Positions 5,457-8,559 of a DNA stretch of 8,559 nucleotides are shown here, in pieces. Source of the stretch: Brevundimonas sp. UBA5936. GTDB taxonomy: Bacteria; Pseudomonadota; Alphaproteobacteria; Caulobacterales; Caulobacteraceae. The stretch is from NCBI GenBank assembly GCA_002430835.1, contig DJDA01000122.1, positions 1 through 8,559 of the forward strand, read 5' to 3'. Numbering within the stretch: the stretch's first letter is position 1; every line of letters begins with the position of its first letter. The notes beneath the pieces were generated by a model. That model ran no database searches. It had not been told where the DNA came from and saw nothing but the letters and a program-made list of their open reading frames with translations. The position numbers and the translations under genes are program-made.

Positions 5457-7886
5457 TCAGGCGTCGACGGCGGCGTCCAGGGCGTTGTCCTGGATGAATT
5501 CGCGGCGCGGCTCGACCACGTCGCCCATCAGCTTGGCGAACAGGTCGTCGGCGTCGTCGCCATGCTCGACCTTCACCTGCAGCAGGGTGCGGGCGTTGGC
5601 GTCCAGGGTGGTCTCCCACAGCTGTTCCGGGTTCATCTCGCCCAGACCCTTGTAGCGCTGGATGGCGATGCCCTTCTTGCCCGCGTCCAGCACGGCCGCC
5701 AGCAGGTCCAGCGGACCGCGGATGGTCGTGGTCTTGTCCTTGCGGCGATAGACGGCCGGGGCCGAGAACAGGCCGTCGAAGGCGGCGGCGCGTTCGGCCA
5801 GACGACGGGCGTCCAGCGAACGGCCCAGCACTTCGTCCAGCACGATGGTCTCGCTGACGGCGCGGCGCACGCGATTGAAGGCCACGCCGCCCTGTGCGGC
5901 CAGTTCGCCGCTCCACGGACCGTCGCCCTCTTCGGCGTAGAGGTTCAGCCGCTCGGCCGCGCGCGCGGCCCGGTCGGCCAGTTCGCCGGCGTTCTCGTCG
6001 AACAGGCCCGCCAGCGCGCCCTGTTCGATGGCGAAGGCCGGGGCGCGGGTCGCCAGCCGGTCGACCAGAGCCTTGAAGCTCTTGGCCTCGCGAACCAGTT
6101 CCTGCAGGTCCATGCTGGCGCGCACCTCGCCCGAGGCCAGTTCCAGAACGGCTTCGGCGCTGCCTTCCTCGATCAGATAGGCGTCCATTTCCGCCTGATC
6201 CTTGACGTAGCGGTGCTGCTTGCCCTTGGAGACCTTATAGAGCGGCGGCTGGGCGATATAGACGTGGCCACGTTCGATCAGCTCCGGCATCTGACGATAG
6301 AAGAAGGTCAGCAGCAGGGTGCGGATGTGGGCGCCGTCGACGTCGGCGTCGGCCATCAGGATGATCTTGTGGTAGCGCAGCTTGTCAGCGTTGAAGTCGT
6401 CACGGCCGATGCCGGTGCCCAGCGCCAGGATCAGGGTGCCGATCAGGTCGGATGACAGCATGCGGTCGAAGCGCGCGCGCTCGACGTTCAGGATCTTGCC
6501 GCGCAGGGGCAGGACGGCCTGGTTCTCGCGGTTGCGCGCCTGCTTGGCCGAGCCGCCAGCGGAGTCGCCCTCGACGATGAACAGTTCGGACTTGGCGGGG
6601 TCGCGTTCCTGACAGTCGGCCAGCTTGCCGGGCAGGGAGCTGATCTCCAGCGCCGATTTGCGGCGGGTCAGGTCGCGCGCCTTGCGGGCGGCTTCACGCG
6701 CCGATGCGGCCTCGATGATCTTGGAAACGACCAGCTTGGCCTCGACCGGGTGTTCCTCGAACCAGGTCGACAGGCCCTCGGTGCACAGGCTTTCGACCGC
6801 CGGGCGCACCTCGGACGAGACCAGCTTATCCTTGGTCTGGCTGGAGAATTTCGGGTCAGGCACCTTGACCGACAGGACGCAGGTCAGGCCTTCGCGCGCG
6901 TCTTCGCCCGAGACGGAGACCTTCTCCTTCTTGGCCAGGCCCGAGCTTTCGATATAGGCGCCCATGACGCGCGTCAGGCTGGCCCGGAAGGCCGACAGGT
7001 GGGTGCCGCCGTCGCGCTGGTTGATGTTGTTCGTGAAGCACAACATCGTCTCGTGGTAGCTGTCGTTCCACCACAGGGCCAGGTCCAGCTCGATGCCGTC
7101 CTTTTCGCCGCGAATGACGATGACGTCCTTCAGGATCGGGGTCTTGGATTTATCGAGGTGGCGCACGAAGGCTTCGACGCCGCCCTCATAGTGCAGCAGG
7201 ATCTCGACCGGCTCAGCCCCGCGACGGTCGGTCAGCTTGATGACCACGCCCGAGTTCAGGAAGGCCATCTCGCGCAGGCGGTGCTCCAGCGTCTTCAGGT
7301 CGAAGTCGATGTGGCTGAAGGTGTCGATCGACGGATAGAAGGTGACCTCGGCGCCGGTCAGCAGACGGCCCTTGTCTTCGCGCATCGGCGCATCGCCGAT
7401 GACGGCCAGCGACCGCACCGTCTCGCCGCGCTCGAAGCGCACGCTGTGCTTCTTGCCCTCGCGATAGATGACCAGCTCCAGCCAGTCCGACAGGGCGTTG
7501 ACCACCGAGACGCCCACGCCGTGCAGACCGCCGGACACCTTGTAGGAGTTCTGGTCGAACTTACCGCCCGCGTGCAGCTGGGTCATGATGACCTCGGCCG
7601 CCGAGATGCCTTCCTCGGCGTGCGTCGCCACCGGAATGCCGCGCCCGTTGTCGGTCACGGTGACCGAACCGTCCTCGTTCAGGGTGACGGTGACCAGATC
7701 GGCGTGTCCGGCCAGGGCCTCGTCGATGGCGTTGTCCACCACCTCATAGACCATGTGGTGCAGGCCCGAGCCGTCGTCCGTGTCGCCGATATACATGCCG
7801 GGGCGCTTGCGCACGGCGTCCAGGCCTTTGAGAACCTTGATGGAATCGGCGCCGTACTCAGGCGAGGGAGCAGTCTGTTCGGTCAT
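5457..7886 (-). CDS. gyrB: DNA gyrase subunit B
   Basis: An 809-residue, complete GyrB, close to the E. coli length (804). With GyrA it forms the A2B2 enzyme that introduces negative supercoils using ATP. The GHKL ATPase domain comes first: catalytic E48 and N52 in YEVVDNAIDEA, D79 in VTDNGRGIP, and the glycine-rich ATP lid GGLHGVGVSVVNA from 119. R142 in YREGKKH matches the coumarin-contact arginine R136 of E. coli. The transducer domain carries QTKDK with K352. The TOPRIM part has EGDSAGG at 439-445 (E439) and DADVDG at 513-518 (metal-binding D513, D515, D517). A long segment at about 560-710 fills the place of the insert known from Gram-negative GyrB. The tail has QRYKGLGEMNPEQLWETT. The start is ATG 7884-7886, in the usual position before the DAVRKRPGMYIG block; no strong ribosome-binding site is visible. 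recF lies upstream on the same strand. Confidence 0.98.
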   Translation of the reverse strand: MTEQTAPSPEYGADSIKVLKGLDAVRKRPGMYIGDTDDGSGLHHMVYEVVDNAIDEALAGHADLVTVTLNEDGSVTVTDNGRGIPVATHAEEGISAAEVIMTQLHAGGKFDQNSYKVSGGLHGVGVSVVNALSDWLELVIYREGKKHSVRFERGETVRSLAVIGDAPMREDKGRLLTGAEVTFYPSIDTFSHIDFDLKTLEHRLREMAFLNSGVVIKLTDRRGAEPVEILLHYEGGVEAFVRHLDKSKTPILKDVIVIRGEKDGIELDLALWWNDSYHETMLCFTNNINQRDGGTHLSAFRASLTRVMGAYIESSGLAKKEKVSVSGEDAREGLTCVLSVKVPDPKFSSQTKDKLVSSEVRPAVESLCTEGLSTWFEEHPVEAKLVVSKIIEAASAREAARKARDLTRRKSALEISSLPGKLADCQERDPAKSELFIVEGDSAGGSAKQARNRENQAVLPLRGKILNVERARFDRMLSSDLIGTLILALGTGIGRDDFNADKLRYHKIILMADADVDGAHIRTLLLTFFYRQMPELIERGHVYIAQPPLYKVSKGKQHRYVKDQAEMDAYLIEEGSAEAVLELASGEVRASMDLQELVREAKSFKALVDRLATRAPAFAIEQGALAGLFDENAGELADRAARAAERLNLYAEEGDGPWSGELAAQGGVAFNRVRRAVSETIVLDEVLGRSLDARRLAERAAAFDGLFSAPAVYRRKDKTTTIRGPLDLLAAVLDAGKKGIAIQRYKGLGEMNPEQLWETTLDANARTLLQVKVEHGDDADDLFAKLMGDVVEPRREFIQDNALDAAVDA

Positions 7887-7950
7887 GAAAACGTCGGCTC
7901 AGGGTCCGCGGACGGACAGGGAAGTGGCGACGCGGAGGACGCCCGTCTCA

Positions 7951-7972
7951 GGGGCGCAAATCAGCGCGCCCC
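7951..7972 (-). promoter_or_regulatory. Hairpin in the gyrB leader
   Basis: Arms of 7 bases, GGGGCGC and GCGCCCC, pair perfectly across an 8-base loop. The hairpin lies in the 136-base recF-gyrB gap, about 65 bases upstream of the gyrB start codon. No T-run follows on the gyrB-sense strand, so a classic terminator is unlikely. If transcription starts at the AT-rich element just upstream, the hairpin would sit at or very near the 5' end of the gyrB mRNA. Alternatively it could end or protect the recF transcript. Confidence 0.4.
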
Positions 7973-7980
7973 GAAGTCCT

Positions 7981-7990
7981 CGATATATAG
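7981..7990 (-). promoter_or_regulatory. Possible -10 element of a gyrB promoter
   Basis: On the minus strand this reads CTATATATCG, the most AT-rich spot in the recF-gyrB gap, and it resembles the Caulobacter housekeeping -10 consensus GCTANAWC. A TTTTCCCG-like -35 candidate lies upstream at suitable spacing but is a poor match to TTGACG. Placement about 95 bases before the gyrB start suits a gyrB promoter, but the call rests only on this resemblance. Confidence 0.3.
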
Positions 7991-8022
7991 GAAATTCGAC
8001 GGGAAAAGCGAGCCTTTAAGCC

Positions 8023-8559
8023 CTAGACGGACAGGCCGCCGCCTTCCACCGCCACGAACTGCGCGCGCCCCTCCAGCGCCGCGAACAGCGGGCGCTCGGT
8101 GCCGGTCATGAAGGCCTGCAGCTTCAGCGCCTCGATCTCGTCGAACAGGGCGGCGCGGCGGGCTTCGTCCAGATGGGCGGGCGCCTCGTCCAGCAGCAAG
8201 ACGGGCTGCGCGGGCTGATCCGCCAGACGCGCCACCTGGGCCAGGATCAGGTTCAGCACCAGGGCCTTCTGCTCGCCGGAAGACCCCTCGGCGGCGGGCC
8301 GGTTCTTCTCGCGATGCAGGGCCGTCAGGTCCGAGCGGTGCGGCCCGAACAGGCTGCGTCCCGCCGCCGCGTCACGAGCCCGGGCGCGCATCAGGCCCTC
8401 GCCCAGCGCCTCGACGATGTCGGCCTCGTCCGCCCCGGCCGCCGCCATCTCCTCGGCCGGACCGGCCAGTCCCAGGTCGGCCTGGGGGAAGGGGCGGTCG
8501 GCGCGAGCGTCAATCCCGGCCTGAAGCTCTTTCAACGCCGCCGCGCGCGCCATAGCCGC
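8023..8559 (-). CDS. recF: DNA replication and repair protein RecF, C-terminal fragment
   Basis: The last 178 codons of recF; the frame is open to the window's right edge and ends at TAG (8023-8025). RecF is an SMC/ABC-type ATPase that, with RecO and RecR, helps load RecA at single-strand gaps. Visible landmarks in order are FGPHRSDL, a segment typical of RecF; the ABC signature-like SSGEQKALV; and Walker B LLLDEAPAHLD, whose final HLD is the D-loop. A helix with LFDEIEAL and the terminal GRAQFVAVEGG strand complete the ATPase head. The N-terminal Walker A and the start are outside the window. An in-frame ATG at 8551-8553 is internal, because the coding frame continues upstream of it. gyrB follows 136 bases downstream on the same strand, the familiar recF-gyrB order. 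Confidence 0.92.
   Translation of the reverse strand, partial: AAMARAAALKELQAGIDARADRPFPQADLGLAGPAEEMAAAGADEADIVEALGEGLMRARARDAAAGRSLFGPHRSDLTALHREKNRPAAEGSSGEQKALVLNLILAQVARLADQPAQPVLLLDEAPAHLDEARRAALFDEIEALKLQAFMTGTERPLFAALEGRAQFVAVEGGGLSV

Noticed and set aside
4013..5497. Long open frame on the + strand overlapping the cyclase and membrane-protein genes
   Set aside because: It is an Arg/Pro/Gly-rich frame shadow spanning two genes supported by motifs or hydrophobic pattern, and it has no recognisable domain.
6750..8111. Long + strand open frame opposite gyrB and the recF 3' end
   Set aside because: gyrB is certain on the other strand; this frame has no motif and is typical antisense composition.
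1..8559. CRISPR array, tRNA or rRNA genes, insertion sequences, attachment sites, replication origin
   Set aside because: No regularly spaced repeats, no transposase or integrase, no tRNA-like cloverleaf in the short gaps and no DnaA-box cluster were seen. recF-gyrB alone does not show that an origin is nearby.

Overview
The window is GC-rich chromosomal DNA of an alphaproteobacterium, probably Caulobacteraceae and possibly Brevundimonas. That placement is an inference from base composition, the recF-gyrB arrangement and the character of the proteins; no rRNA or other decisive marker is present. I see no mobile element, CRISPR array, tRNA or rRNA, and the genes are packed tightly.

Layout, left to right. 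The 3' end of a recQ helicase gene (HRDC domain) runs rightward to position 229. It is followed by a gene for an exported S41-type peptidase-like protein (307-1812). That gene converges, with 4 bases between stop codons, on a leftward gene for an exported alpha/beta-hydrolase (1817-2734). A short divergent region leads to a small exported protein with two cysteines (2850-3284). After a GC-rich hairpin comes a TTG-initiated gene (3450-4814) for a globin-coupled diguanylate cyclase strongly resembling the oxygen sensor DosC. Next is a gene for a polytopic membrane protein of unknown function (4899-5453). Its stop codon lies 3 bases from that of the leftward gyrB (5457-7886). The C-terminal part of recF (8023-8559, leftward) closes the window, upstream of gyrB in the same direction.

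How the genes relate. recF and gyrB form the conserved replication/repair cluster; a 136-base gap between them holds a hairpin and an AT-rich promoter-like element, so gyrB may have its own transcription control. recQ is also a recombination gene but is separated from that cluster by the cell-envelope and signalling block. The block's most informative member is the diguanylate cyclase. It retains the globin residues needed for haem and O2 binding, a complete GGEEF catalytic site and an RxxD inhibitory site, so it should make cyclic di-GMP in response to oxygen or another gas. No matching phosphodiesterase is in the window. The three exported or membrane proteins around it have no established link to it.

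No convincing wholly new multi-gene system was found. The most interesting items are the DosC-like sensor, the S41 protein with cysteines bracketing its presumed nucleophile and no CtpA-type lysine, and the small inverted repeats upstream of two genes.
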